The position numbers were made by a program, and so were the translations under genes. The notes below the pieces were generated by a model. The model was not told the origin of the DNA. It saw only the letters and a program-made list of their open reading frames with translations, and searched no databases. This document shows, piece after piece, positions 10,301-17,611 of a stretch of 64,000 nucleotides of DNA. Source of the DNA: Verrucomicrobiota bacterium (GTDB lineage Bacteria > Verrucomicrobiota > Verrucomicrobiia > Limisphaerales > JADJPG01); assembly GCA_016713365.1 (NCBI GenBank), contig JADJPG010000013.1, forward strand, positions 62,001 through 126,000, read 5' to 3'. Numbering within the stretch: position 1 is the stretch's first letter; each line of letters starts with the position of its first letter.

Positions 10301-10663
10301 GGCGATGGATTGCCGGATGCGTGGGAGCGCGGTTACTTCGGCTCAATCAACGGCGGCGCGAGCGACGATGCGGATGGTGACGGCGTGGATAGCTTGCGCG
10401 AATTTCGCTCCGGCACGAATCCCGCGGACCGCGAAAGTGCGGCATTGATTCGCTCGGTGCGCGCGAACGGCGCGGATCTGGTGGTGGTTTTCAGCTCCGT
10501 GAACGCAAAACTCTATCAACTGGAGAAATCAACGGCGCTGGGAACGGGGAACTGGGCCCTGGTGGGATCGGCCATCCCCGGCAATGGAACGGAGCTCTCG
10601 GTCACAGATCCGGGAGCGGCGCGAACCGGCGGATGGTTTTATCGACTGCGGGTGCTGCCTTGA
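7202..10663 (+). CDS. Giant secreted M36 metalloprotease, C-terminal part (continuation after frameshift)
   Basis: This continues the preceding gene: the lectin/CBM-like domain interrupted near 7200 resumes as QLGDPLLSEWTPRQFSL and RIAFYQEDSTGYFNTYLDDV. Then come a fibronectin/Ig-like part, a lamin-tail-like segment (IVISELDIGLGDSAEFLN), a DUF11-like repeat (VTNPGPTRVTGLLLTNVLP), two Calx-beta domains (LTEGSGVTN and VTEGSAGSTN starts), and a thrombospondin type-3 calcium-binding stretch (DTDGDGLPDAWE, DADGDGVDSLREF). The last 70 residues end in GWFYRLRVLP, a C-terminal module also seen in the propeller protein at 26995-28482. Rejoined, the product would be about 2,600 residues. A separate start for this half is unlikely because the break lies inside a domain. 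Confidence 0.8.
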   Translation, partial: QLGDPLLSEWTPRQFSLDRYRGQTVRIAFYQEDSTGYFNTYLDDVSVRLGDAATPTTFDLYFGTTTNLGPAEFLGNTTNASWTIPGLALNSTYFWQVRARRGASVTAGPLWQFTTRGVGRVHHFEWARVASPQITDERFPITVTAKDDLNNTVKDFTGAVTVAGLPGSGTASSIVISELDIGLGDSAEFLNVSGLPVDLSGWQISFYDNTSWPAPAGTVTIPSGSICPAGAMFTLSDNGEAPGEFPRLELGTNVNWSFAPLGNPMAVLVRDAGGDVVDFVSAGNADPELITIPRKIPAAEWSGLPVFVVVTNTTFTIQRTGAADHNDASDWTPTSPTFGAFNDGLELPFAKQGLIPVSPTLLTNFVTGVWNGFLTVESAAPRLTLEVRDSTGRSGRANEIAVVTPNDISVAVADSPDVTLVGGELRYFVTVTNPGPTRVTGLLLTNVLPTGVNFISYTTFNGACTNHDGFIICALDGLSAGDSARITFNTRTLTMGTLTNTATISRAAGDPFLGNNRASAVTTVTGPFITVTNVALTEGSGVTNRLRIPIRLSAPAPLPVSVEFATSNFTATAGLDYLATNGVLVFEPGVTNLSVEVAVIGDRVDESLDIFFLNLFSATNGVIAVGQGRCRVTDDDPTPQLTIRDVTVTEGSAGSTNYAEFVLQLSGLSGIEVGSAFTTSDRTATAPSDYLTTFGTITFQPGVTSQIIRVPIIGDRRFEPEESFTLTLFNTVGMVPPSTPPKVTIIDDDDRELDHFVWSDVPSPQFVDVPFIATLSARDGLDRPATGFTGPVNVRGIANRRSVGIGSGTNTWDYPLATLFHDARAQIIYLPGELGGAGKINGLTLNLAAAPGQTLSNWTIRLKHSLMTNYTRATWETSSWTTVYEHAETITSPGRTTFLFETPFDYDGTNSLLVDFSFNNATFTVNGLVRSTITPQRRALVFQTDSAFGDPLRWDASTAPAPLLVDRIPNLEVQFETPVNLSPSEPVTVTNGVWIGPVTVHEPWRNLFLRARDGEGRIAEGNSFDVESSADTDGDGLPDAWERGYFGSINGGASDDADGDGVDSLREFRSGTNPADRESAALIRSVRANGADLVVVFSSVNAKLYQLEKSTALGTGNWALVGSAIPGNGTELSVTDPGAARTGGWFYRLRVLP

Positions 10664-10682
10664 TAGGCCGCACCGCCGGACC

Positions 10683-11042
10683 TCACTTCGCCTCCACTTT
10701 GATCACGCCAGTCTTCGGATCGTAATTGTACTTCATCCCGTTGGGAGCCGGCGGAAGGCTGTGGAGAAAATCGGGCACGAGCGCCTCAAGACTTGGCGGG
10801 AATTTTCCTTCGGTGGCCTGATACATCTTGATGGCCTGATCCAGTCCGACTGTGGAAACAACCTTGCCCGCCCGCTTCTGCGCCTGATTCACCGCGCCCA
10901 GGTAATCGACCGGCGCTGTCAGAGGGTTGCCGCTGGAGGTGGTGTTGGTTTGCTTCGCGGCGGAGGGATCACTTTTTCCGCAGCCGAGCGAAAGGAGACC
11001 GGCCAACAACAAGGAGGCCGTAGTTAAGTTCACCAGGTTCAT
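10683..11042 (-). CDS. Lipoprotein with pseudopilin GspG-like C-terminal segment
   Basis: Starting at the ATG at 11042 gives a lipoprotein signal (NLVNLTTASLLLAGLLSLGC with a Cys after L-S-L-G), followed by a Ser/Thr/Asn-rich linker. The last 70 residues (GLDQAIKMYQATEGKFPPSLEALV, then a Pro-rich turn and KYNYDPKTGVIKV) resemble the C-terminal part of type II secretion pseudopilins, which Verrucomicrobia often carry on small secreted proteins without the pilin N-terminus. It is probably anchored in a membrane by the lipidated Cys. Upstream ATG/GTG codons would bury the signal peptide. The function is unknown. It lies downstream of the small lipoprotein gene at 11119-11244, on the same strand. 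Confidence 0.7.
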   Translation of the reverse strand: MNLVNLTTASLLLAGLLSLGCGKSDPSAAKQTNTTSSGNPLTAPVDYLGAVNQAQKRAGKVVSTVGLDQAIKMYQATEGKFPPSLEALVPDFLHSLPPAPNGMKYNYDPKTGVIKVEAK

Positions 11043-11118
11043 TGTTATTGGCCGGTTGATTTCAGGCATGGAACAGGCAGCACACCTTCCGATGTGCCGC
11101 CCGATCAGCACCAGACTA

Positions 11119-11244
11119 CTATTTCGGCGGAGCCGGAACAGCGTTGGTCGACGGCACTTCGGGCGTGGTCGGCTCCGGAGCCTTTTCGCTGCAGCCCACG
11201 AGGATGAAGGAAACAGCGACGGTCAGTAACGCGAGTATTTTCAT
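11119..11244 (-). CDS. Very small lipoprotein (41 residues)
   Basis: ATG at 11244 opens a 41-residue protein: a lipoprotein signal (KILALLTVAVSFILVGC) with the Cys at residue 18, then a short Pro/Thr/Glu-rich tail ending in APPK. A well-placed promoter lies 60-90 bases upstream, which supports a real gene. Longer in-frame starts exist upstream but give a Ser/Arg-rich stretch with no sense. Such tiny lipoproteins in this group resemble entericidin-like or filler lipoproteins; no function can be assigned. Confidence 0.6.
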   Translation of the reverse strand: MKILALLTVAVSFILVGCSEKAPEPTTPEVPSTNAVPAPPK

Positions 11245-11306
11245 AGTTTGGTTGTGATGTTTGGTGGGGCCGGACTTGTTGTTCGAACCCAGCCCCTTCG
11301 CCGCGC

Positions 11307-11334
11307 AGCCTACAATACGACTCCGACTTGCCAA
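11307..11334 (-). promoter_or_regulatory. Candidate promoter of the 41-residue lipoprotein gene
   Basis: On the minus strand TTGGCA (11334-11329), 16 bp, TAGGCT (11312-11307). The -10 box has the TAGnnT form repeated elsewhere in this window. Confidence 0.5.
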
Positions 11335-11365
11335 GCACTTATTCCTGAGGCGTAACGTCCGGGAT

Positions 11366-12115
11366 TTAACGGAGCACCGGCTCCTTCGGCGCAGGTTTAT
11401 CCACGAGCTCGACGGCGCCCACCGGACGGTACCGCCGCTTCTGATACCAGGAGATCGCAATGAGATCGTAGATGCCGCGGCCGAGCCGGTTCCACACGCC
11501 ATACTTGGAAACGCCCGCCACGCGCGGCCGATGATTCACCGGCACCTCCAGCGTCGTCCCGCCACCGCCGTGCACCAGCACGGGCAGAAACCGATGCAGG
11601 CCATTGAAGGGAAACACGCCCGCGAGCGCGGTGCGTTTGAACGCGCGAATTGCACAGCCCGTGTCGCGAAAATCCACCCCCAACGCCGCCTTGCGCGCCG
11701 AGCGGGCGATCTTCGAGGAAACCTTGCGCACCCACGTGTCCTGCCGGTTCAGCCGCATGCCGCTGACAAAATCGACCTTCGCCAGCTGGGCGATCATCGC
11801 CGGCAGATCCGCCGGGTCATTCTGCAAATCACCATCGAGCGTGCAAAGAATCGGGCTCGCGCTCGCTTGAATGCCAGTCCACACCGCCGCGCTCTGACCC
11901 GCGTTACGTTGATGTCGCAGACCGCGCACCTGCGGATTGGCGCGCGCCGCTTCTAGAATCCGCTGGGGTGTTTCGTCGGAGCTCGCATCGTCAACGAAGA
12001 GCAGTTCCCAATCGCGCCCGGTCTTCGCCATCGCCGCCGCCACTTCGCGCGCCATGGGCAGCACGTTATCAGCTTCGTTGAAGACGGGGACAATTACTGA
12101 AATGTCTACGGGCAC
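11366..12115 (-). CDS. Family 2 glycosyltransferase (dolichyl-phosphate mannosyltransferase-like)
   Basis: The 249-residue protein has the GT2 A-fold: SVIVPVFNEADNV at the start, the FVDDASSDET nucleotide-binding stretch, and TLDGDLQNDP carrying the D-x-D metal site. It resembles polyprenyl-phosphate sugar transferases (DPM1/ArnC type) without the C-terminal transmembrane helices, so it probably acts at the inner face of the membrane, moving a sugar from a nucleotide donor to a polyprenyl phosphate. The start is GTG at 12115, with a promoter-like element only six bases upstream, so translation may start on a leaderless message. It lies 55 bases downstream of the VWA gene on the same strand but seems to have its own promoter. 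Confidence 0.82.
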   Translation of the reverse strand: MPVDISVIVPVFNEADNVLPMAREVAAAMAKTGRDWELLFVDDASSDETPQRILEAARANPQVRGLRHQRNAGQSAAVWTGIQASASPILCTLDGDLQNDPADLPAMIAQLAKVDFVSGMRLNRQDTWVRKVSSKIARSARKAALGVDFRDTGCAIRAFKRTALAGVFPFNGLHRFLPVLVHGGGGTTLEVPVNHRPRVAGVSKYGVWNRLGRGIYDLIAISWYQKRRYRPVGAVELVDKPAPKEPVLR

Positions 12116-12121
12116 GGCGCG

Positions 12122-12149
12122 AGGGTAAATCCGACCGAAGGGAGTTCAA
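12122..12149 (-). promoter_or_regulatory. Candidate promoter of the glycosyltransferase gene
   Basis: Minus strand TTGAAC (12149-12144), 16 bp, TACCCT (12127-12122). Only six bases separate the -10 box from the GTG start at 12115, consistent with a leaderless message. Confidence 0.45.
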
Positions 12150-12170
12150 GCCTGTGTTGCTGAATGCCAG

Positions 12171-14024
12171 CTACGCGGTCCGCTTGTGGTACCACCACCA
12201 TTCGAATAGCAGCACGAGTAATCCCACCGCCGCAATCCAGCGCCACAGTTCCATGTTTGCGCGCTTCATTGTGGTGGCGGTTACCTTCGCGTATTTGCCG
12301 ATCGGCAGCTCCTCGCGCGGCGTGATGTTGCTCTCGTTGGAATCGAGGAGGTTCACGCAGAACGTGACTTCGTTCGTGCCCGCCTTCACGCGATAAACGC
12401 CTTGCTGCAAAGTGTCGCCGATGACGAGTTCGCGCGCGTCGGGCTCGATGGGGAGCGAACGCGACTTGCCATCCGGCGTGGTGAGTTGCGCCGCGGTGAG
12501 GCCCGGTGCCAGAGGTAGCCGAAATGCGTTGCCGGCCTGCACGAGATACTGACCGTTGTTCGCGCTCGATGGATTGAGCCAGTCCACGGCGTTCGCCATG
12601 AAAATCGGGAAGCTGATGCGCAACGGCCAGGTGCTTTGCAGCGGATCGAATCCGATCCACACTATGCGCTGACGGTTGAGTTCACCGGCGACGATGAGCG
12701 GCGTCTGCGGCGATTCCACGAGCGTGACGCCCCACGGCGGCGGCTTCACGGCGAGACTTTCAGCGACCTGCACGTTGTCGAAGTTCACGAAGCGCAGCAG
12801 CGGATGCGCGCTCTTCCAGTCGACGATCGGCGGGGACTTGGCCGTGTCCCAGCCGGCGAACCAGTTGGTGCTGACGGTGTGAATTGCGAGCGTGTTCGCG
12901 CGCGGCAGCGTAACGGGAATCACGTCATCGAGCACGACGAGGTCGAAGGCTTCCGCGCCATCGGTCAATTGCGGCGCGGTGCTGAGCTGGACGTTCGCCG
13001 CGCCACGGAGCGCCTTTTCGAGGAAGCGATTGCCCTTGCTGACCAGCAGGACTTTCACCGGCTGCGGCATGAAGCTGACGATCGACGCCTGGTTGTCAGC
13101 CGCCAGCGTGTCCACCGTATGAAGGCGCACGGTGAAAACGCCGTCGCGTTCCTGTGGTGCGGTGAAGATGACGAGCTCGGTGTTTGTGCCGCCAACATCG
13201 ACCGGGCGCGTCTCCACCATCTGCCCGTCGAAAAGGAGATCCACGTCGAGCTTCGCCGCGTTCGTGGAAAAATTCGCGATGCTGGCGAAGATGGCGCGCT
13301 GGGCGGCGTTCTCGGGATTGGCGCGCGCGTCTAAGCGAACGATGCCGGCGTTGTCGCGGTCGGTGCCGACGCGGTGATACACCAACGGCAGGTTCTTGTT
13401 CGACAGCTCTTCGAGGTCCGGCGCAGCGCCGTCGCTGAACAGGTGAATCTCACCGGATGTCACGGTCTCCTCACCGCGTTTCTCGAAAGTGAACGCCCCC
13501 GCGGTCTTGAGCGCATCGGCGAGACGCGTTGGTGCATCGGACGGCGCGCACGATTGCAGCGCGCGGCGAAGCGCGGCCTTGTCCGTGGTTGGCGATTGCT
13601 TCACCTCGGTCGTCGCGCCGGCGAGCAACACCATCATCTGTTCGCCATCACGCAGGCCATCAACCCACTTTAGCGCCTCGGCCCGGGCCTTCTCGAAACG
13701 CGACGGCTTTTCGTCCGTGGATTGCATCGACGCCGAGCCGTCGAGTATCACCACGCGCAGATTCGTCTCGCGCGCCGTGCCGGTGAGGTACGGCCGCATC
13801 AGCGCGAACACCACGAGCGCGAGCAGGAGAAGCTGGAGAATCAGCAGCCAGTTATGGCGCAGCTTCTGGAACGGCGCGCTGGCCTGGGTGTCGGCCAGAA
13901 ACTTCTGCCAGAGCAACGTGCTCGGCACGAGCTTCACCACGCGCTTGCGCTTGAGCAGGTAAAAGACAACGACCACCGGCAGGGCGAGTGCGAACAATGC
14001 GGCAAACGGCGCGAGAAAACTCAT
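12171..14024 (-). CDS. BatA/BatB-like VWA membrane protein
   Basis: ATG at 14024 overlaps the stop of the DUF58 gene by four bases (ATGA), which fixes the start and indicates translational coupling. The 617-residue protein has the N-terminal BatA arrangement: a first membrane helix (residues about 5-25), a basic loop (LLKRKRVVKLVPSTLLWQKF), and a second helix near 55-78. A von Willebrand A domain follows with the MIDAS motif D-G-S-A-S. The C-terminal half has Ig-like beta segments and ends in a third helix (WIAAVGLLVLLFEWWW). In aerotolerance-type operons these proteins work with a MoxR ATPase and a DUF58 protein; here the MoxR gene is in the divergent arm. The role is presumably in assembly or quality control of envelope proteins. 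Confidence 0.82.
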   Translation of the reverse strand: MSFLAPFAALFALALPVVVVFYLLKRKRVVKLVPSTLLWQKFLADTQASAPFQKLRHNWLLILQLLLLALVVFALMRPYLTGTARETNLRVVILDGSASMQSTDEKPSRFEKARAEALKWVDGLRDGEQMMVLLAGATTEVKQSPTTDKAALRRALQSCAPSDAPTRLADALKTAGAFTFEKRGEETVTSGEIHLFSDGAAPDLEELSNKNLPLVYHRVGTDRDNAGIVRLDARANPENAAQRAIFASIANFSTNAAKLDVDLLFDGQMVETRPVDVGGTNTELVIFTAPQERDGVFTVRLHTVDTLAADNQASIVSFMPQPVKVLLVSKGNRFLEKALRGAANVQLSTAPQLTDGAEAFDLVVLDDVIPVTLPRANTLAIHTVSTNWFAGWDTAKSPPIVDWKSAHPLLRFVNFDNVQVAESLAVKPPPWGVTLVESPQTPLIVAGELNRQRIVWIGFDPLQSTWPLRISFPIFMANAVDWLNPSSANNGQYLVQAGNAFRLPLAPGLTAAQLTTPDGKSRSLPIEPDARELVIGDTLQQGVYRVKAGTNEVTFCVNLLDSNESNITPREELPIGKYAKVTATTMKRANMELWRWIAAVGLLVLLFEWWWYHKRTA

Positions 14025-14932
14025 CCCCACACCTCCTGTTCGCGGAGTTGTTTGAGAAGCAGTTGCTCGAGCGACGCGTCGCTGCCGACGCTGAAGAAGC
14101 TGATGCCGCGTGGCTGACAGAACTCCCGCAGGCGCTGGATGTAGTTCTGCACGGTCTGTTGATACGCCTTTAGCCGATACTTGCCGAACGTGACTTCCTG
14201 CAAGCTGCCCGTCTCCGAGTCGACTAGGCGGAGATCGCCATAAGTCGTGGGATTCAATTCCTCGGGCGCGAGGATCTGGACGGCGTTCACCTGAAAGCCG
14301 CGTCCGATAAGCGCGGTCAGGCCCGTTTCGTAACCGGCAGGGTCGAGGAAATCGCTGAGCACCACCGCCACGCCCGACTGCTTCGCTTCGAGCGCACCGC
14401 GACGCAGGGCCTGGTTGAAATCCGCCGCGCCACTGGCCGTAAGCGCATTGATGTTGCGGAAGAATTGCATGGAGGATTTCTTGCCGCGCACGGAGCGGAG
14501 CGCGCCACGCGAGGCTTGTTCCAAGCCACGACCGGCATCGGCGGGCACATCGGGAAATGGAATCATGCTCACGCGATCGAATCCACACAGCGCGACGTAG
14601 CCGATGGCGGCGGCGATCTGACGGGCGAAATCAAACTTCGGCGGCTGGCCGAAGGTCATGCTCTCGCTCGCGTCGAGGAAGATGCGGACGGGCAGCTCGC
14701 GTTCTTCCTCGTAGAGCTTCACGAAGAGCCGGTCGAGCCGGCCGTAGAGATTCCAGTCGAGATAACGGAAGTCGTCGCCGTGGGTGTAATTGCGGTGGTC
14801 GGCGAACTCCACCGACTGCCCGCGCGCCTTGCTGCGCCGCTCACCCCGGGCCGAACTCTTCGCACGCCGGGCCGCGAGCAACTGGAATTGCTCCAGCCGG
14901 CGGAGAAGTTCGGGGGTGAGAATAGCGCTCAT
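14021..14932 (-). CDS. DUF58 domain protein (MoxR partner)
   Basis: The 303-residue protein matches the DUF58 family: GERRSKARGQSVEFADHRNYTHGDD, FRYLDWNLYGR, then a VWA-like domain with IFLDASESM (a MIDAS-type D-x-S-x-S). There is no membrane segment, so it is cytoplasmic. DUF58 proteins occur beside MoxR ATPases and are thought to be their adaptor or substrate-binding partner. It is the first gene of the leftward arm and is translationally coupled to the VWA gene. A TTGCAA/TAGCCT promoter lies about 40 bases upstream. The MoxR gene itself is across the divergent intergenic region. Confidence 0.87.
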   Translation of the reverse strand: MSAILTPELLRRLEQFQLLAARRAKSSARGERRSKARGQSVEFADHRNYTHGDDFRYLDWNLYGRLDRLFVKLYEEERELPVRIFLDASESMTFGQPPKFDFARQIAAAIGYVALCGFDRVSMIPFPDVPADAGRGLEQASRGALRSVRGKKSSMQFFRNINALTASGAADFNQALRRGALEAKQSGVAVVLSDFLDPAGYETGLTALIGRGFQVNAVQILAPEELNPTTYGDLRLVDSETGSLQEVTFGKYRLKAYQQTVQNYIQRLREFCQPRGISFFSVGSDASLEQLLLKQLREQEVWG

Positions 14933-14973
14933 GCCATCTAGTGACAGGGGACGGGGCTAAAGCTCATGGCCAG

Positions 14974-15001
14974 AGGCTAGGATCGACCCGACGATTTGCA
15001 A
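14974..15001 (-). promoter_or_regulatory. Candidate promoter of the DUF58-VWA operon
   Basis: Minus strand TTGCAA (15001-14996), 16 bp, TAGCCT (14979-14974). It lies in the 186-bp divergent region between the two arms of the MoxR/VWA locus. Confidence 0.5.
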
Positions 15002-15118
15002 GCTAACTTGCCGCGCCGAACCGCCGATGTCCGTGTAACGAATGGCGTCCAGCCCGGTCAAAATTGAACTGGCCAAGGCCCGGACCCAGTGCCAGTTTAG
15101 CCACGAAGGCAAAAGGCT

Positions 15119-17059
15119 ATGAGCGAACTCCAAGTCATCGAATCGGCCCTGCATCGCGCCGCCAAACGTCGTCGTCTCGAACGTGCGCTCAACGGCCTCG
15201 GTCGAGGCGCCCTTTACGGCGCCGCAGTCCTCCTCCTCGCGCTGGTCATCTACAAGCTCCTGCCCGTCCCCACATGGTTTGTGCCCGCGGCCGGCGGAGT
15301 CGCCATCGCAACGATGCTCGGCGGAATGATTTGGGGCGCGTGGCGGAAGATGTCCTTGCTCGAAACCGCCCGCTGGGTCGACGAACATCGCTCGCTCAAG
15401 GAACGCCTCAGCACCGCGCTCGAAATGTCCGGCAGCCGCGCGCCGGAGGATTGGAAGCAACTACTCCTCACCGACGCCGCGCAGCACGCGCAGTCGCTGA
15501 ACGCGAAGGAACTTCTCCCGATCGGTTTTCCACGCGCCGCACGTTGGGCGTTGCTGCTCGTCGCGCTCTGTGCCGGACTCGGCTTCGTGCCGGCGTATCG
15601 CAGCAAGGCAACCATTCAGAAACAGGCGGACGCGGCGAACATCAAGGACGTGGGCAAGAATCTTTCCGAGCTGGTCCGTCGCGAACTGGTACAGAAACCG
15701 CCGTCGCTGCCGCCCACCGAGAAATCGATGCAACAAGTTGCGGAGTTCGGCGACAAGCTGGGCAAACAATCGCTGACGCGCAGCGAGGCGTTGCGCGATT
15801 TGACGAGCATCACCGAACAGCTTGCGAAGCAGGAACAAGAGCTCGCGAAGAACCCCGTCATCAAACCGCTCGAACGCGCGGCGCGCGAGCCGGGTAACGG
15901 CGGTTCGTCGCAGGAAAGTTTGCAGAAACAGATCGATTCCTTACAGAAGGCGCTCGGTGATGCCGGAGCCAATGCCGACAAGCTCGACAAGTTGCAGAAG
16001 GATTTGGAGAAGTTGAAGCAACAGGCCGCGAGCAGCGCGGGCAAGGACGCGAACGCCGGTTCTCCTTCACGCGAACAGCTCGCGCAAAGCCTCGCGGACC
16101 TCGCGAGACAGGCTCGCGAAGCCGGCGCTTCCCTCGAAAGTTTGGAGGAAGCGATCAAGGCGCTCGAATCGAACAACACGGATTTGTTCCTGAAGGATCT
16201 GGAAACCGCGACGCACGATCTGGAGAAGATGCGCGATATGGCCAAGGCGATGCAGCAGCTGCAGGAACAGGCGGCGAAGCTGGGCAAGAATCTCGCCGAG
16301 CAGTTGGAGAAAGGTCAGGGCAAGGCGGCGGTCGAATCGTTGCAGAAGATGATCAACCAGCTGAAGGAAGGGAATCTCTCGAAGGAGCAACTGGAGAAGA
16401 TCATGCAGGAAGCACAGCAGGCCGCGAAGCCCGGCAGCCAGTATGGCAAGGTGGGCGACCTCCTGCAGAAATCCGCCGGCCAGTGCAAAGCCGGGAACAA
16501 GGGCGACGCGGCCCAAAGCATGGCCGAAGCGCAGGCCGAGTTGCAGAAACTGATGGACCAGATGGCCGATGCCGAGGCGTTGCAGGCCACGCTCGATGCC
16601 TTGAACCGCGCCCAGATGGCCATCTCGCAATGCAAGAGCTGGGGCCAGTGCCAGGGCCAGGGACGTCCGGGCTTCAAGCCCGGCGGCAAGCCCGGTCGCG
16701 GCGTAGGCACGTGGGCGGATGATTCCGGCTGGACGTATTACAACAGCAAGAACGAGGGCGAAGGCTGGGACAACACGGGCATTGAACGTCCCGACATGGA
16801 AGGCAAGGGCCACACCGATCGCCCGGATGATTTGAATCCGAACCTCACACCAGACAAGGTGAAGGGCCAGATGTCACCCGGCGGTTCGATGCCGAGCATC
16901 ACGCTGAAGGGCGTAAGCATCAAAGGCACGAGCAACGTGAAGTTCGAAGAAGCCGCGACCTCGGCGCAGCAGGACGCCCAGAGCGCGCTCAATCAAGACC
17001 AAGTCCCCCGCGCCTACCAGAACACCGTCCGCGACTACTTCGACGATTTGAAGAAGTAG
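15119..17059 (+). CDS. Membrane-anchored coiled-coil protein of the MoxR/VWA locus
   Basis: The 646-residue protein has membrane helices at about 30-50, 55-73 and 140-158, then a long, very charged Gln/Lys/Glu-rich coiled coil (about 165-510), and a Gly/Pro-rich C-terminal region with a final segment VPRAYQNTVRDYFDDL. Long helical proteins of this design, often ending in a similar V-P-x-x-Y...V-R-D-Y-F motif, occur in MoxR/DUF58/VWA loci of the PVC group; this is from memory, and no function has been assigned. The predicted topology puts the coiled coil in the periplasm. The ATG at 15119 has only a weak purine stretch upstream. The next host gene in this arm is the MoxR ATPase, separated by an inserted element. 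Confidence 0.75.
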   Translation: MSELQVIESALHRAAKRRRLERALNGLGRGALYGAAVLLLALVIYKLLPVPTWFVPAAGGVAIATMLGGMIWGAWRKMSLLETARWVDEHRSLKERLSTALEMSGSRAPEDWKQLLLTDAAQHAQSLNAKELLPIGFPRAARWALLLVALCAGLGFVPAYRSKATIQKQADAANIKDVGKNLSELVRRELVQKPPSLPPTEKSMQQVAEFGDKLGKQSLTRSEALRDLTSITEQLAKQEQELAKNPVIKPLERAAREPGNGGSSQESLQKQIDSLQKALGDAGANADKLDKLQKDLEKLKQQAASSAGKDANAGSPSREQLAQSLADLARQAREAGASLESLEEAIKALESNNTDLFLKDLETATHDLEKMRDMAKAMQQLQEQAAKLGKNLAEQLEKGQGKAAVESLQKMINQLKEGNLSKEQLEKIMQEAQQAAKPGSQYGKVGDLLQKSAGQCKAGNKGDAAQSMAEAQAELQKLMDQMADAEALQATLDALNRAQMAISQCKSWGQCQGQGRPGFKPGGKPGRGVGTWADDSGWTYYNSKNEGEGWDNTGIERPDMEGKGHTDRPDDLNPNLTPDKVKGQMSPGGSMPSITLKGVSIKGTSNVKFEEAATSAQQDAQSALNQDQVPRAYQNTVRDYFDDLKK

Positions 17060-17062
17060 GTC

Positions 17063-17604
17063 GAAGGGTGCAGGTGGCAAGTTACAGGTTGCAAGTTGCT
17101 GAAGCTTCGCACCGGTTCGCCATCACTTTGGCGCGGCAAACCAACCATTAACCAAAGGAGAACGACATGGCCACGGCGCAACAGTTTGAGGATCTCGGAG
17201 TCTGGCAGGATGCTCGAGTGATGGTGCGCGAAGTTTACAGAATTACGAATCAGCGGGCGTTTCGTCGCGACTTCAGCTTGCGTGACCAGATTACTCGCGC
17301 ATCCACATCGACCATGTCGAACATCGCCGAGGGCTTCGAGCGCGGTAGTCGCAAGGAATTCATTCAGTTCTTGAACATCGCCAAGGGTTCGAATGGCGAG
17401 GTTCGCTCCCAGCTTTACGTGGCGTTGGATTTGGCATACATCGACGAGGAAACATTCAACGCCTTGAAAGACTCCGCGCTCAAACTCTCACGCCGCCTCG
17501 CCAAGTTCATCGCTTACTTGAAAACCTGCCCCACCAACGCACGCGTCCGCCCGCCCCGAAAGTGATTCCAACTTGTAACCTGCCACTTCGCACCTGCACC
17601 CTTC
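17063..17604 (+). mobile_element. Putative small element: S23-type ORF bounded by 36-bp terminal inverted repeats
   Basis: The left end (17063-17098) starts GAAGGGTGCAGGTG and the right end (17569-17604) is its inverted copy. Read in the same direction, the two 36-base ends align without gaps and agree at 31 positions, including the first 14. The element occupies almost exactly the gap between the stop at 17059 and the MoxR start at 17612. Its single gene has a strong AAAGGAG Shine-Dalgarno, unlike the neighbouring genes. There is no transposase and I see no clear target duplication. Known S23-type intervening sequences in 23S rRNA of Leptospira and Coxiella are also short, flanked by inverted repeats and encode this protein; an insertion in a protein operon is unusual. 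Confidence 0.6.
17167..17565 (+). CDS. Four helix bundle protein (23S rRNA intervening-sequence / S23 family)
   Basis: The 132-residue protein fits the S23 four-helix-bundle family: FEDLGVWQDARVMVREVYR at the start, FSLRDQITRASTSTMSNIAEGFERGS in the middle (the family signature), EFIQFLNIAKGSNGEVRSQL, and a last helix ending in FIAYLKT. It is soluble, with a basic tail. Homologues form pentamers and include the accessory protein Avd of diversity-generating retroelements, which binds nucleic acid; most family members have no known role. A clear AAAGGAG ribosome-binding site lies six bases before the ATG. It sits between inverted repeats within the MoxR/VWA locus and has no obvious functional link to its neighbours. 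Confidence 0.88.
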   Translation: MATAQQFEDLGVWQDARVMVREVYRITNQRAFRRDFSLRDQITRASTSTMSNIAEGFERGSRKEFIQFLNIAKGSNGEVRSQLYVALDLAYIDEETFNALKDSALKLSRRLAKFIAYLKTCPTNARVRPPRK

Positions 17605-17611
17605 TCCACTC

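Noticed and set aside
17167..17565. Avd protein of a diversity-generating retroelement
   Set aside because: No reverse transcriptase, template repeat or variable repeat is nearby; only the fold is shared.
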